Shown one piece after another: positions 11,159-23,169 of a DNA stretch of 64,000 nucleotides (position 1 is its first letter; every line of letters begins with the position of its first letter). The notes beneath the pieces were generated by a model. The model saw only the letters and a list, made by a program, of their open reading frames with translations, was not told the DNA's origin and ran no database searches. Source of the stretch: Talinum fruticosum (taxonomy: Eukaryota > Streptophyta > Magnoliopsida > Caryophyllales > Talinaceae); the NCBI GenBank assembly GCA_021018815.1, contig JAITYX010000041.1:5394001-5458000 (forward strand). Direction: 5' to 3'. Position numbers and translations under genes: made by a program.

Positions 11159-12855
11159 TATAGACGCCTAAAAATTATCGTCCCTTTTGTACTTATTTAT
11201 TTTATTTGTTTTTGTTGGCCCGGTGATGAAATCTCAGTCCTATTTCCAAACTCGGATCATGATTAGATTGAAAACGGCATGACAAAAGCCAATAACCATA
11301 AAAAAAACTCATTAGCACCACAAAATCAGCCTATTTTCGCTTAGGCCAACCCACAACCCATTTCTTTCGGTCAAACCAAGCCACATTCGGACTCCCAACA
11401 AGGATCTGAACCGATGCCGGATAGGCTGCGTAAAACACAACATTTCACCATTCTTCGGTGGCCAAATGTGGTACTCGTCCCGAATGTCCAGTATGATAAC
11501 GTTTTGACCGGTGTCAATTTCCAGGACTTTGTAGACGATTTCGTTCTAGCCAAATGAATATCCAGTTTATTCCTTTATCCATTTCTAAGATTTTTGATCG
11601 ACTTATCTCTTCGAGCGACGTCTTTTGAAAATAGGTTAGGGTTTCCTAAACCTTAAATTTTCCTATAAATATGAGGCTTCCCCTATTTGCTACACCAATT
11701 CAGTTGGAAAGACCCCCAATTGTTAAATTCTATCACTCTCTCTTCTCTTCATTCCAATCTCTCCATAAACATTCCAAAACTCCTTTTTAAACCTCTCTCA
11801 AAAAGGCTTTGCTTGCCCTTTTCTCTTGCCATCGTCCTACCGTCACTCTGCTAAAGTTTGACCATGATTCCAACCTAGCAGGTGGGTTTACCCGAGTGCG
11901 TCGTTCCACCACCCGGAGTTTGTTTTTGTATTTCATTTAATTTTAGTTCTTTTATCACTTTTGTGTGTTATGGATTAACGATGTAATTGCTTTTCTTTCC
12001 TCCTCGTCTATTGTAATCTTTTATTTCTCACTTTCCTTTTTGCTTTTCTTTCGTTTATCGCTTTCTTTATTGCTTTTATTTAATTACTTTCCTTTACCAT
12101 TTTAAATCATGTTTTGATTGCGTTAATTTATGCCTTTTGCATGTTGTTTGCTTAACTTTCTTAACGCGATTTAAACTCACTTTTTCGATAAGTAGAGGTT
12201 GTCTTTTATATGGGTGAAATAAAGAGTGTCCCTCTTTATTTCGTACCTTTACTCCAAATAACGAATCATTGGTTTAAGACTCGACGAAGTCCTTTTTAAA
12301 AACCTTTTCGATCATGAGTTGTATACCAAATTTAGAAAAGTGCTTATTTTATTTTTGTTAATTTTTATTCCTAAAACTGATTGATGACTCCCTCTTTTCA
12401 ATATTTTTATTCTTTAAATTGCTCTCGACATTTTAGGTGAAAAAACTAGAAAAAAATTGGTTAATTTGGCAACTTAAATTACCCGATCAAGACTGATTCC
12501 TTAGTCCTAGTCAAATAGCCGACGCTAGTTACGAGACGGAGTAGGCGACTGTCGGTGCTGGTTGGTAATCGGGCTTAGCTCCTGGCCCAAGCAATTTTCA
12601 TTACCTGGCCCAGCAGACTTTATGACATATTGACTCCCTTATTTTTTTAATTATTTTTGCTTAAGAAATAACATCCCAAGGCTTCTAAAACCAGTTTTGA
12701 AAATAAAATGATTTCCTAAAAATTACCAATAAATCTCTTCTTAAAAATCTCTTTCAAAAGCCTCATCGTCACTAGATAAGCATACCTTGCGTGAGTTGAC
12801 ATTCATGGGGAAACTCAATCTGCTTCTCTATGGTGACCGATCGTGGCTCTTACAG
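11159..12855 (+). mobile_element. Right LTR of the Ogre/Tat-like element
   Basis: It begins TATAGACGCCTAAA after a purine-rich GTAGAGGCTAAC, and gypsy LTRs of this type usually start TGTAGACACC. It ends with the GTGGCTCTTACAG segment matching the end of the left LTR remnant. It is about 1.7 kb long. TATA-like sequence (CCTATAAATATGAGGCTTCC) at about 11663-11682 is a plausible promoter. The short open frames inside it have no recognised family. Confidence 0.65.
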
Positions 12856-12864
12856 ATAACCAGT

Positions 12865-13316
12865 TGTTAGAATCAGGAGTCTCACACTCATAAACAATAA
12901 ACAAGATCAAGAAGGAAAGACAAAATGAGACAAAAGAACTTTTCCGTGGAAACCCAAAGTCGGGAAAAAACAATGATCTCGCTAGACTTGGTATCTTCAC
13001 AATAAGTAAACTATACACTCACCATACTTGCTATTACAAGATACTACACCTAACAATGGAGGTCTACAAGCAATTATATAGTCATAGTTTTAAGCCATAA
13101 ATGTAAGAAACCGCTCAAAATGAAGGAAAACAAGCGGCAATCGAAAGGACACGAGTCTACAAGGTCATGCCAGCTGACAAGGCTTGGCCGTGTCACCCGA
13201 CATCCTTTATTTTCTCTGTTTGGTAACGCAGTTTTTCCTCTTGCCCACGGATTATTCCAAACCTTGAACTGCGATTTTTCAAACTCAAACACTCATTAGA
13301 CTCCACCACCCCAACA
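12865..13316 (-). mobile_element. Short Ty1-copia LTR (different family), 3' LTR position
   Basis: On the minus strand it runs TGTTGGGGTGGTGG...TGATTCTAACA. It is preceded on that strand by AAGTGTGAGAT, which matches the classic copia polypurine tract next to a 3' LTR. The R/U5 part contains the TTTCCACGGAAAAGTTC block common in copia LTRs. It is 452 bp. The copia pol fragment just to its right is in the opposite orientation, so they come from different insertions. Confidence 0.7.
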
Positions 13317-13439
13317 ATCTCACACTTGGAGACTAATGGCTCACCTCCTTATCGCTACACACCCATCTAGTACATCAAACCTAACCTCATCATCTGCAAG
13401 AGAGACCAACCGAGGTTGAAACTCACTTATAGAAAATTG

Positions 13440-14565
13440 CTTACTTTAACTAATATTCTGCGTGTGCCCGAAATGCATAGAAGTCTCATATCTGATTGTT
13501 TACTATTGAAAGTGGGTCTAAAATTAACTCTTGTATTAGATCGTCTTATCATGACTTGCAATGGTGAATTCTGTGGGAAAGTGTTTTTGTAAGAGTGATC
13601 CGATTGTACTTGAAACTATCTCTGAAACTGCTAATAAAACAACTACTACTTCTTCTGTTCTATCATCGAGTTGCTTAATATATGGCATGCTAGATTAGGA
13701 CATGTAAATGTCAACTCCATTAAATGGCTTAAGCATCTCAACTTGATTCCTAATTGTCTAATATTGATTTTTCTAAATGTGAAGTATATGTTGAAGTAAG
13801 TTTCATGAGAAACCATTTAAATCCATAGAAAGACAAACTAAATTGATTGAGCTTATACATAATGACCTGGGAGATTTTAAAAATCATATGAGTGGAGAAG
13901 GTAAAAATATTATATTACTTTTGTTGATGACTACTCACGCACGCTAGGGTCTATTCCTAAGTTCAAAAGATGAGGCAGAAGAAATGTTCATTAAATATAA
14001 AGCCAAAGTTGAAAATCAACTTGATAGAAAAATAAAAAGGCTTAGAAGTAATCGAGGTGGTAAATATGACCCCAAAGCTCTTAAAAATTCTGTAAAGCAA
14101 ATGGAATAGTTCATAAACGGACTACCTCTTATACTCCAAAACAAATTGGTATAGCGGAAAGGAAGAATAGAACTTTAAAAAATTATGGTGAATGCTATGT
14201 TAGTTTGTTCTGGACATCCCGATAATATGTATGGGAGGCAATTGTATCTACATGTCATGTATTAAATCTTGTTCCTCACAAGAAACTTGATAAGACCACA
14301 TATGAATTGTGGAAAGGGCTTTCTCCTAATATGAATTATTTGAAAGTGTGGGGGTATTTGGCTAACGTTGGATTGCATGAATTTAGAAGATAGAAAATTA
14401 GTTTTAAAACTGTGGGTGCATAATTTGTGAAAAATGCATATCAAAGTGTTGCATATAGATTTATTACTGAAGGTACAAATGGTTCATATAATCATGGTAA
14501 TATTATTGAAGCTAGAAATCCTGAATTTGTTGAGCATATTTTTCCTATGAAAATTGCATCTTAAT
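13440..14565 (+). pseudogene. Ty1-copia pol fragment: GAG-pre-integrase and integrase
   Basis: Broken frames give, in order, a GAG-pre-integrase block (WHARLGHVN near 13690), then integrase segments: IHNDLGDF, DEAEEMFIKYKAKVENQ, SNRGGKYD and a YTPKQIGIAERKNRTLK block (about 14132-14180). The C-terminal integrase part (PHKKLDKTTYELWKGLSPN, about 14277-14335) follows. Integrase would insert the copied element. Several frameshifts and stops are present. No LTR in the same orientation was found next to it. Confidence 0.8.
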
Positions 14566-15849
14566 TATCATCACATCCCTCACGAAATATTCTCGAAGAG
14601 ACATGCGTGTTCATCTAATATTGAATTAAGGAGAAGTTAAGTTATGCTCAAATGACCATGTCGCGTCATAATGCCAAACTTTTCCTTATATAGAAGAGAT
14701 GAGATACATATAGTACACACATTGTTACAAGATGCCTCATATGGCTACGTTAGATGCAATAATATACTCGATGAAAATAAGACATACTAATACAATAATA
14801 CATAGGTACTTGAATGGTGTTGTAACATCTTTTCAGAACACTCAGTTGTCATCATTGAGATTTTGCATTCCTTCATCTCCAATTACCCTTTCTAACTCAT
14901 CCACATCAACTTCAAAATTAAGATATTCAAGACTCCATTATGAGAATAAAACATGTAGGTATAATTTTCCTTATAGAGATAAAAATTTTCCAACTCCAAC
15001 TTCAAATAGTAATCATTAATATCATCGGAAATGACACTATTATTTTCTAAGTATTCCTTCCACTCACTTGTATATCCAAATATAGTATTTTCACAATGCA
15101 TCAATTTACGACTTTTTCAATCATGGACCACATTTGGGGATACATATTGAAGAATCCAATGGCTTTTGCTAAAGTACGATTAGTAACTATCCTTTGCCTT
15201 TCAGAAATCCAATTATGTATAATCTAAATCTGTTAGATCATCTAAATCGACCGTTGGAATTAAGTACTTAATTTTACATCTTCAAATTCTATGATGGCAC
15301 ACCAAATACGTATATCAATACTAACCCATAGAGGTGGAGTTGTTGGTCCTTCTTTTGTAGTTGAAAACATGCATTTTTAAAACTTGGTCAATCTTGAGGG
15401 GAAAAAAAGGTTATCAAGGTTAGAATTCCTCCAAAACAAGCTATCATTTCATATTTTCATGCATCTAATAAGAGATCATTAGGTTGAATTGTTTTATATA
15501 TTCTTATTTCTAGTCTAGAGTAATCATACAAAGTTATTTGGGATCTCCATAATTCTTATATATTATAGGAATAATTTTTCACATATGTATCATCTTATTT
15601 GTTCTTGAATGTCTAAAGGACTTTTCAAGTAATGAATTTGCAATTCCAGGAGGTTCAATCTCTCTCGTTGTTAAATAGTTGGAATAAGTCATACTTAACG
15701 AACATCTTTTAGCTTGAAATTCTAGTAAGGTATCTAATACGAATCTACCAAAATGTGACACATGTTTTACTAGTAACACTTCTTCATGTATTTAATCCCA
15801 ATTTGGCGGAAGTCGGCTATGTTCGACATAGGCTAACTCTCGCATGAGA

Positions 15850-16500
15850 CTGTCGGCCAAAGAGTTCTTCGATCCTATATACGTTCAACGGAAAAGGAAA
15901 ATTAGTTAAGCCGTAATTGTCAATGTAGGAACCTCCCTTGCACTTACATATTTGATAAATTCTTTTTCAAAAACCAATTATTTGTTTTAATCAATTCAAA
16001 TGAGAAAAGGTCTTGGGACTAAAAAGATTAAAAAAATTTTCAAGTCCCCTTATTATTGTAAGAATCTCTTTTTCATTGTAGGATAATTGTAGTCAACTTT
16101 GTTAAAACTTCCACTACAATATTTTTATCTATCACACATAATGTCCTTGAGGAGCACTAAAGACAGTTAAATGGATACTTTCTTCATCCATTTTTATCTA
16201 CTAATGTTCACTTTTACAATCTATTTTTAGAACCAAGATGTTGCTTGAATTCTATTAAGAAGTACAGACTTTTTAGGAATATAATATCCATCAAAGATGA
16301 TATAATCATTAAGTTTTTTAATTGATTACCATTCTAGATTTACCTCTCTTTTCTTAAGGATGATTCATTATCATGAATGTAAGAGTTATGTGAGGATACT
16401 TAATATTCCTAATCAATCCTTTTTTTAAGAGTTCTTTAATTTGTTTAACATTTTTGAATGGCTTGGTATGTATACACCATTTGTTTCACTCGAATAATGG
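15850..16500 (-). pseudogene. Caulimovirid reverse transcriptase and RNase H remnants
   Basis: Between about 16490 and 16215 the minus strand gives an N-terminal RT block with the signature RMVINYKKLND followed by FDGYYIP, very typical of caulimovirids. Only about 130 bp later (about 16090-16045) the sequence already resembles the start of RNase H (YNYPTMKK). The YxDD catalytic block normally in between is absent, so an internal deletion removed the RT core. Frameshifts and stops are frequent. In a living relative these domains copy the pregenomic RNA into DNA. Confidence 0.75.
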
Positions 16501-16741
16501 TATTAGGATGTATCAGGGTTATCTTTATCTCATAATTTTAGATGATTATCATAATAGAATTCTGCATAATTATTCTTGTTGGTCAATAATTTCTTCCTTA
16601 ATGTTAAGCTCAAGTAGAGAAATTTTTAAGTAGTTTCTCGTTGAGTGTGTAGCACCTTCTCACCACGCTTGCTACATGTAAACTCAATTGTATGATGAGT
16701 ATAAGCATTATTTAGCTTGTTAGTATGGACAGAATGACCAT

Positions 16742-17317
16742 TTATAGTGATACAATTTGGCTTATGGTTTGTGTGCATAGAGAATACAACCTTTGAAAAT
16801 TATTTTCAATTATCATATCATGTGATGGTTGGTTATTAGTTTCCCATAATACTGGTATTATGCATTGGACACTACCTATTTCAATAGAAACTTTCTCCAT
16901 AATTTTATTATCGCTCATTATAATATTATTTGTTATTCTTACTTGTAAAAGATTCTTTATTGTTTCCACATGAAATTTGGAAATAATGATTTTATTTCTA
17001 AATCACACAAAACAACCATTATCAATATAAGCACATAATTTATACTTCATATATCCTTTTAAGCATATGTTAACTGCAATACAAAAACTATTAGGGTTGG
17101 TCTTAATGATCTCATATGGGATTTCTATGGCCATTAGGTTTAACTCATCTTCACAAATTGGCTCACTAATGGTTCTGGTCTTATAACCAATGATATTTTG
17201 ACCTAAACAGGTGCTCCCATCTATACTTCTTGTAGTTTCAAAACTCATGACACTCATTAATTGTGTCATTTTCCTTAGTTGATGAGGTATCTTTTTCCAT
17301 TGAGGTTTAGTACTCAT
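16742..17317 (-). pseudogene. Caulimovirid aspartic protease region
   Basis: Two adjoining frames carry a retropepsin-like block. The active-site motif reads YIDNG at about 17009-17024, where the family has D-T-G or D-S-G. About 70 codons further on comes the second conserved block around IENNFQRLY (16785-16811), comparable to the IGNNF-type motif after the protease flap. The two pieces are in different frames. The altered active site and the frameshift argue against activity. The neighbouring movement-like block upstream and RT block downstream support the assignment. Confidence 0.65.
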
Positions 17318-17499
17318 ACTTCTTGTTGAATGAGGTTTTTTTCTGCCATTCTAATCTATTGCTCACACTTCTTAGCTGGGGCTTTATGGATATTTTTTCA
17401 TTTTCATCAATTTTGATAATATTTTTCTTATTATGATTACTTTTTATTGGATTAGAGAAGATACTAATATAAGGTCTATCAATTTTTATTTATTGTGGA

Positions 17500-18014
17500 T
17501 ATGATTGATTATCCGGATCGTCTGTTTAGGGTAGGACACTCAAACTTCTCGGCTTTTCTATCATAGTTACCTTAGTTTTGAAATATATAGTATTATCCAA
17601 TTCATAAGGGATTTTTCTAAATATTCTTAAATGATAACCACCTCTTTTCATGTCCATTCCTACTATCTATATTTTTAGAGATAAGAATTTTTACCAAATT
17701 CATCCTTGAGGCTTACATAATATCCAGATCGGCAATTAAAATCAACAGAACCTTGCACAAGTTTGTCTTTATTCCTGTGATTATTTGATTATTAAACTTG
17801 ATGTGCCTAATATCATAAAGTAAAGCATTAAATTCAATATCTTTACCATAATATTGTAATGGTGTGATCTGTATTTGAACATTCCCAATATGGATATATC
17901 TATATTTTTATCCTTATTATAGTTAAGAATATTATCCCAACTAATGATATTAACTTCACCAATATCATATTGATAATCTTTAATTTCAAATTTTTTCCAT
18001 CGTTTCACACACAT
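17500..18014 (-). pseudogene. Movement-protein-like block (30K superfamily type)
   Basis: On the minus strand an open frame at 18014-17781 and its continuation in another frame contain a GEVNIISW segment and then a LLYDIRH segment with the D-x-R pattern of 30K-type movement proteins (about 17800-17830). It sits after the cysteine-cluster region and before the protease. Movement proteins carry virus through plasmodesmata. The assignment rests on a short motif and the gene order and is tentative. Confidence 0.5.
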
Positions 18015-18299
18015 ATTTGCTCTTAAGTTGAAATAAAGATTTCTTGCATATTATATCTTTGGAGATAACTAGGATCACCAAAATCTCCTTTAACCTCTTC
18101 ATTTTCATTTTCATTATCTATGATGAAATCTTCAACATGTAAATCTCCTAGGGTGATTTCATCACTTTTCATCATAAACTATTTTGTTCATATTCATTGT
18201 TCACATATTAATCTTCCATGACAATTTCAACGATTCTTTTATTGTTCTTCAATGCAAGCTCAAGCGCTTCATCTTCACTAAGATTAACATAATCTAAGC

Positions 18300-19060
18300 T
18301 TCCTATCATTTCGATGAGCTTGTTGTTCTTTCTATTTTTACATCTATTTTTCCACATGTCCAACACTTATAGTTATTTTTTCTTTTTGGACAATAAACAA
18401 TCACTTAAAATGGTAATGGGATTTTAAGAAAATTTGTTATAATACTTTCTCTTGTATTTTTCACCTCTTTGTTTGTTAAAGTTGTTTTTCTTATAGAACT
18501 TATATTTTCTTCTTCTTTTAGTTTTTTCCCCATTGATGTCGAGCATCTCAACATGTAAAAATTATTTCTTCATCTTCTTGTGCTTATGGATATCTAAGCA
18601 TTGGTCACTAACCCATTTTTTAAGAAAGCTATTCTTTTTCCTGGGGAATCTATGACATCTGCCTTTTTAGACCATGTAACATACTTTTCATTAATATTTA
18701 ATTAACGGGGTATGAAAATTTGTCGTAGAACATTCCTATATTAGTGTTGTTGTGAGCGATGTTATAGTAGTACAAACTAAATTCAACTACGTAATTTTCC
18801 AAGTACCTCATATCTCATAATTCTATGTTATTAATTTTTCTCTACCACTTTCTCGCCCCTTTCTTCGAATTCATTCTAGCACTTATAAATTCATTTTCAA
18901 TTTGCTTACATAAAGTTTTAAACATAGCAAACCGGGAATCCTTTATTCTTAATTCATCCTTTTCTTTTTCACTTAGTGAATGATACCAGCCGCTAACAGA
19001 TACAGGAAAAGTTATGTTCAATATAGTTAAGAAAATTTCCAACAATCCAGGTGGCGTTTA
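18300..19060 (-). pseudogene. Coat-protein-like region with zinc-knuckle remnant
   Basis: The frame at 19045-18842 contains VSGWYHSLSEKEKDEL followed by a helical, basic stretch, which fits the core of caulimovirid coat proteins. Downstream on the minus strand, Lys/Arg-rich frames lead to a YKCWTCGK segment (about 18350-18380), the first half of a CCHC zinc knuckle whose second half is degraded. The coat protein packages viral nucleic acid. The frame is interrupted several times. Confidence 0.55.
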
Positions 19061-20060
19061 GATTTAAGACATTATTCATTCCTCTTTTCTAAAGTTCAAA
19101 TATTTCTTTTCTATTACGGGATCCATCAACGTTTAACATAGAACCAGTTTGGCTTATAGAACTAAGGCTAATTTCTTCGATTGAAGTTGTTGTCTTAATA
19201 ATGAATCCAAAAGTGAAATTTGTTGTCCTCTCATTCGGGCCATACTGTGGTCTTTAAAAATTTGTATTTCTTCTAAATGATTGTCCAAAATCTTCAAGTT
19301 TAGGTACTACATTATTAACCAAATTGGATTCTAAATCATCATCGATTAGCTATTCTCCAACCTTAATAAACTCATTGTTTTCTACCATTTTTCATGCTTC
19401 TTATTTAATCTTCTTTTTACTTCTTCTAATGATAGGGTGTTAATTTCATCCAGTTTAATCATATATTCATTTGTTGATATATTTCTTATGCAAAATAAAG
19501 ATAATTTGTTTCTTTTTCATAGATATTGAGCATTTCTTATTTATCAATAATAGCATTTATTATCCTGTTTAGTACTTCTAAATTTTGTTCATTATCAAAC
19601 ATAATATGAAGTTTATGCAGGCCATATCTTTAAACTCATTTTTCTAAGGCTTCTTCAACAGTTGACTTTTCTTCAATTTTTAGAGTTTTTAATTCTTGCA
19701 AGGGAAATATGATTTTGTTTTTGAATTTTGAAACGGATATTTATGTTAGAAAAGTACACTCTCACCTAGATCACTCTTACTATTGCTATGTAGGACTTTG
19801 TTAAGCAAGGATAAATGTATTATAGATAATGATTTTTTAATTTTCTTAATCTCAGCCTTAATATTCTCTAATTTAATTTTTAACTCCAAAACTATATCAG
19901 TTATATAGTTTAATTGCGGAACTATGGATGTGGATCATTCAGGTGTGTGCATGATATAAGGAAATTTCGCAACAGGACAAGCGGATGATGATTCAAGCAT
20001 TAATTATACTAATTAAAAGCATTAATCATAACTAATTATAATTATCAATATGACAACTTA

Positions 20061-20073
20061 GGCTCCGATACCA
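20061..20073 (-). other. tRNA-Met(i) primer-binding site of the pararetrovirus
   Basis: The minus strand reads TGGTATCGGAGCC, one base from the canonical initiator-Met primer site TGGTATCAGAGCC. In caulimovirids this site starts minus-strand DNA synthesis and marks map position zero. It lies upstream of the coat-like region in the expected orientation. Confidence 0.75.
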
Positions 20074-20247
20074 AATTAAAAAAATCTCTCAATAACTTTA
20101 AAACATAATATAACAATAATAATGCATATAATATAATAGATATAATTAGCATAATATTGGTGTCAAACCTGAAAAAGATAAAAAAAATGAGAGGCAACAA
20201 ATACAACATTTAAGAAGTTGATGGCAGCAAAAGTAATGATTGAGGGT

Positions 20248-20257
20248 CCTTTTTATA
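20248..20257 (-). promoter_or_regulatory. TATA box of the pararetrovirus promoter
   Basis: TATAAAAAGG on the minus strand lies about 175 bp upstream of the primer site, with GGACCC-containing repeats around it (20280-20345). Position and orientation fit a pregenomic RNA promoter. Activity is not shown. Confidence 0.45.
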
Positions 20258-20497
20258 GTTTACCTCAAGACAAGGGGATTTTAGATAGTTTTTAAAAATA
20301 ATGGGTCTGTAAAATAGTTTACACCATAATTATGAGTCCTTTCTATATTCTAACCCATATTGAGTCTATTTCTCACTTTATGGCTTTATGTTTTTAAATT
20401 GATTTAAGAAAAGGGAAGAAATCAAAAATTAAACAACATCAGCACAAGGAAACAATATTAGAGGGAAAAAACCATGAGACTATCGCACAAGGCAGTG

Positions 20498-23119
20498 TGT
20501 AACAACCCGACCCCAAATCACATTATTTATTTTAAATCACATTATTTATTTTATCAATTACACTATTTATATAATCGAGCGCGTGCACTTCAATTCGATA
20601 TTTTATATTTATATTTACATTATTTTTATATATGTGTTATGCAGCTAAGGCGACGAAGTGGCCCTAATAAAAATCTCATAATAAGAATTTAATTTGTGAA
20701 CATCGTTATTAAAAACAAAATTAAAAGTAACAATAAAAGAAAACAAAATAAGTAAATAAATAAATCAATCAAAATAATAAAATAACCAAATCAGATTTTT
20801 CTAAAGAAAAATCCAGAGAAAGAATTCTCCGGAATGTTGAGGCGACTTAAAAATATTCAAGCTCATCCTCTTGCTCCTGTGCTCCTTCGTTCCGCCATTC
20901 CCCTGCCTCACCACTCCTCTCTGCTGCTGCCTTCCAGTCCGGCCACCGGACGCCACCCGTAGCCGGCGCTAGGCGCCGCCGGCAGCGCCCTCTCACACTC
21001 TCGCGCGATGGCTCTCTCTCTCCTCGCGTGCTCTGTTTCCCTCTTCGCCTCCATCTCGCTACTCTGGTCTCAGCCACCAACGCCAGGCCAGCAACCGGCG
21101 CCGGCGTCGCCGGGAAGACGCCCGGCGTCTCTCTTCCACCTCTGCCTCTGTCTCTCGGTCGTGCTCTCGCTCCCGCTCTATTTCCGCGTGGCCCTATCCT
21201 CGCTTCCTGCGGCCACTCGGCGGCCAACCGCCGCAGCCCCGACGCCGAGGCTCGTCGTCGGCCACTCCCAGCGAGTCGCCATAGCGCAGCCGCACACTCA
21301 ATCCCCTCCTTCCTCTTCCGTGAATTCGAAGGTAAAACCCTAAACCCTAAATTATCAAATTCATTGGTTATTTGAGCAATTGTAATTGTAAATTGAAGTA
21401 TATGATTAGAAATACGTTTGTGAGGTGAATTTAAAGATTAATTTGGGAGAATCCGAGTTGGTGTGAATGATTGAGTTGTGTTATTTTGATGGATTGATTG
21501 TGTATGAACGTGAACGAATGTGATTTTCTTGGGGAGATTGTGAATCGGTGAATGAGTTTAGGGGATGTTCTATTGTAGAATTTAGCAAGTCGATGGAATT
21601 GTTACATTTTGGTTATATTGAGCAAATGAAGAGGAATGCACATGTAGAAGTTGAAATTCGGTAATGTACACGTGTATAGGAGTGAGGAAATACGAGCTGT
21701 AAATACACCTAATTGTGGTTGTGAATGTGAATTGTGTTGAGAGAATAATGTTCATCACCTTAAAGTGGTATATGTATGAACTTTGGGCGACTCAACGAAG
21801 TTGTGAAACCTTCCGATGGAAGGGCATTTGATGGATTAATTAATTATTTAACTATGGGTTTTGAGTGCAGAGAAGGGAGAAATGAGGAAAGAATTAAAAA
21901 AAATAAGTGTTGTGTATATATAGACACCATTTTCAATCCAAAGCCGCTAACAAACTGAATTACACCAAAATCATCGAGTATCTAATTAGCCTAATCAACT
22001 TCTTTAGTTAATATAAATTATATTCAATAAACGCAGTAAAGCTAAGTAATACAAACATTAGTTTAGGCGATTTTCATACGAATATATGAAATGAAATAAA
22101 TTGTTAAAGCTTATACAAACTCAAGCATTAAAACTCAAGAAAACATTATTAACCTTAGAAATCCATTTTAAACAGAATTGAGGCCACTTCGTTGCCGAAC
22201 ATTGCTGACTCAAATTTCGCAAAAGGGGAGAAACAAATATTCTCAATTCAGTACGTTCATTGCCCGTACCTTTCGAAAACTCACATATTTCATCAAATCT
22301 CAATATTTCTTATATATATAAATAACTATGAATCATTTACAAGGCAAGTTTTGCCACCTAATTAAGTGGTCCCCGCCCAATTATCAATTACCAAGGGCTT
22401 AGGCCCGCCAATTATACTCGCGCGGCGTCAACTCGGGTTATCGATCGGCCCGGGTGACACCTGTTCAACGATCGTATCAATTACCAAGGGGTTCCACTTT
22501 CATATAATAACCAGCAAGCAGTTTTACTTATATTCTCTCCCCCGATTTCAAACTAAAACGAATTGAAATGCGCGCGCTCAATCAATATATTCTTCGAGTT
22601 ATTTTACGAGTGCGGGAATGTTCGTGCTGAGTTTCGGCTCACTCTTCCAAATATTTTATTGTTTTTGTTTTAGGAAGAAGCACCGCGAACAATCAACCAT
22701 TTATTAAGTCCGACGCAGGCAAACCCTAGCCAGCCTCGTGGCATTCGCAAACTCGAAGGTACATAGACGCTCACGGTGATTTTACCTTCAACCGGGGTTA
22801 GGTATGGCCTTGGGAAACGTTGTACATTATCTTGTGGATTAGACAAAGGTCTAGGTTGTATAAATATTGCATTGCTAAACCCGTAAACTCGTATTTTGGG
22901 ATGACATAGCTACTTGGGTATTAAAGTAGTTACTCCTAACAGACATTTTTGAAAAAGAACCGTGGACGCCCAAACCGTATTTCATTTTATTTCAATTATT
23001 TAGCCTTGTCCTATTTTTTTAGGACGGCGGTAACGCCTTCGATTATTACCTTCCGCTGCGACATTACGTATTAGTCCCTAATGAAGGGATTATTAAGTAA
23101 TGGTGATTGGGGCGTTACA
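20498..23119 (+). mobile_element. TGTAAC...GTTACA element, copy I, with GC-rich core
   Basis: It begins TGTAACAACCCGACCCCAAA and ends TGATTGGGGCGTTACA, so the ends form an imperfect inverted repeat. Inside are an AT-rich left part, a strongly C-rich core (about 20865-21340) with overlapping spurious open frames, a splice-donor-like AAGGTAAAACCCTAAACCC at the core's edge, and a right half. The right half matches copies II and III-b, for example the segments GAGTTTCGGCTCAC (about 22630) and GACGGCGGTAACG (about 23023). I interpret it as a long solo LTR of a gypsy-type element. Flanks CAGTG and CGATG agree at only three of five positions, so the duplication is not clear. Confidence 0.55.
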
Positions 23120-23169
23120 CGATGACTAGTTGTAGATGTCGTTGTCATATTCTTAATAAACTTAAATTG

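Larger units (their letters stand above)
7097..12855 (+). mobile_element. Ogre/Tat-like Ty3-gypsy derivative, gag remnant only
   Basis: The sequence at 7097-7322 recurs in diverged form at about 12630-12855, so the two are the ends of the left and right LTRs. The left LTR survives only as its last ~225 bp because a copia element sits in it. A primer-binding-like site follows at 7323. Then come a tandem array, a decayed gag, a second tandem array and a full right LTR. No protease, RT, RNase H or integrase was found in the ~3.8 kb interior, so this is a non-autonomous or internally deleted derivative. Assignment to Ogre/Tat rests on the gag type and the PBS and LTR-start motifs. Confidence 0.65.
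14570..20497 (-). mobile_element. Endogenous pararetrovirus (Caulimoviridae), degraded integrated copy
   Basis: On the minus strand I read, in order, a TATA-type promoter, a tRNA-Met primer site, a coat-protein-like region with a cysteine cluster, a movement-protein-like block, an aspartic protease, an RT fragment and an RNase H fragment. Below about 15.85 kb lie further minus-strand short frames (15579-15779, 14892-15104) that may be a downstream viral ORF or decayed host DNA. The coat-movement-protease-RT order with coat before movement is the arrangement I associate with cavemovirus/solendovirus-type genomes, not petuviruses or florendoviruses. Many stops and frameshifts and a missing catalytic RT block show it is inactive. 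Both ends are uncertain: the left one is set by a copia fragment and the right one by a TGTAAC element. Confidence 0.75.

Noticed and set aside
20847..21375. Possible secreted or Arg-rich proteins in the GC-rich core of copy I.
   Set aside because: Same argument as for region III: three overlapping frames on two strands with no conserved product between copies.
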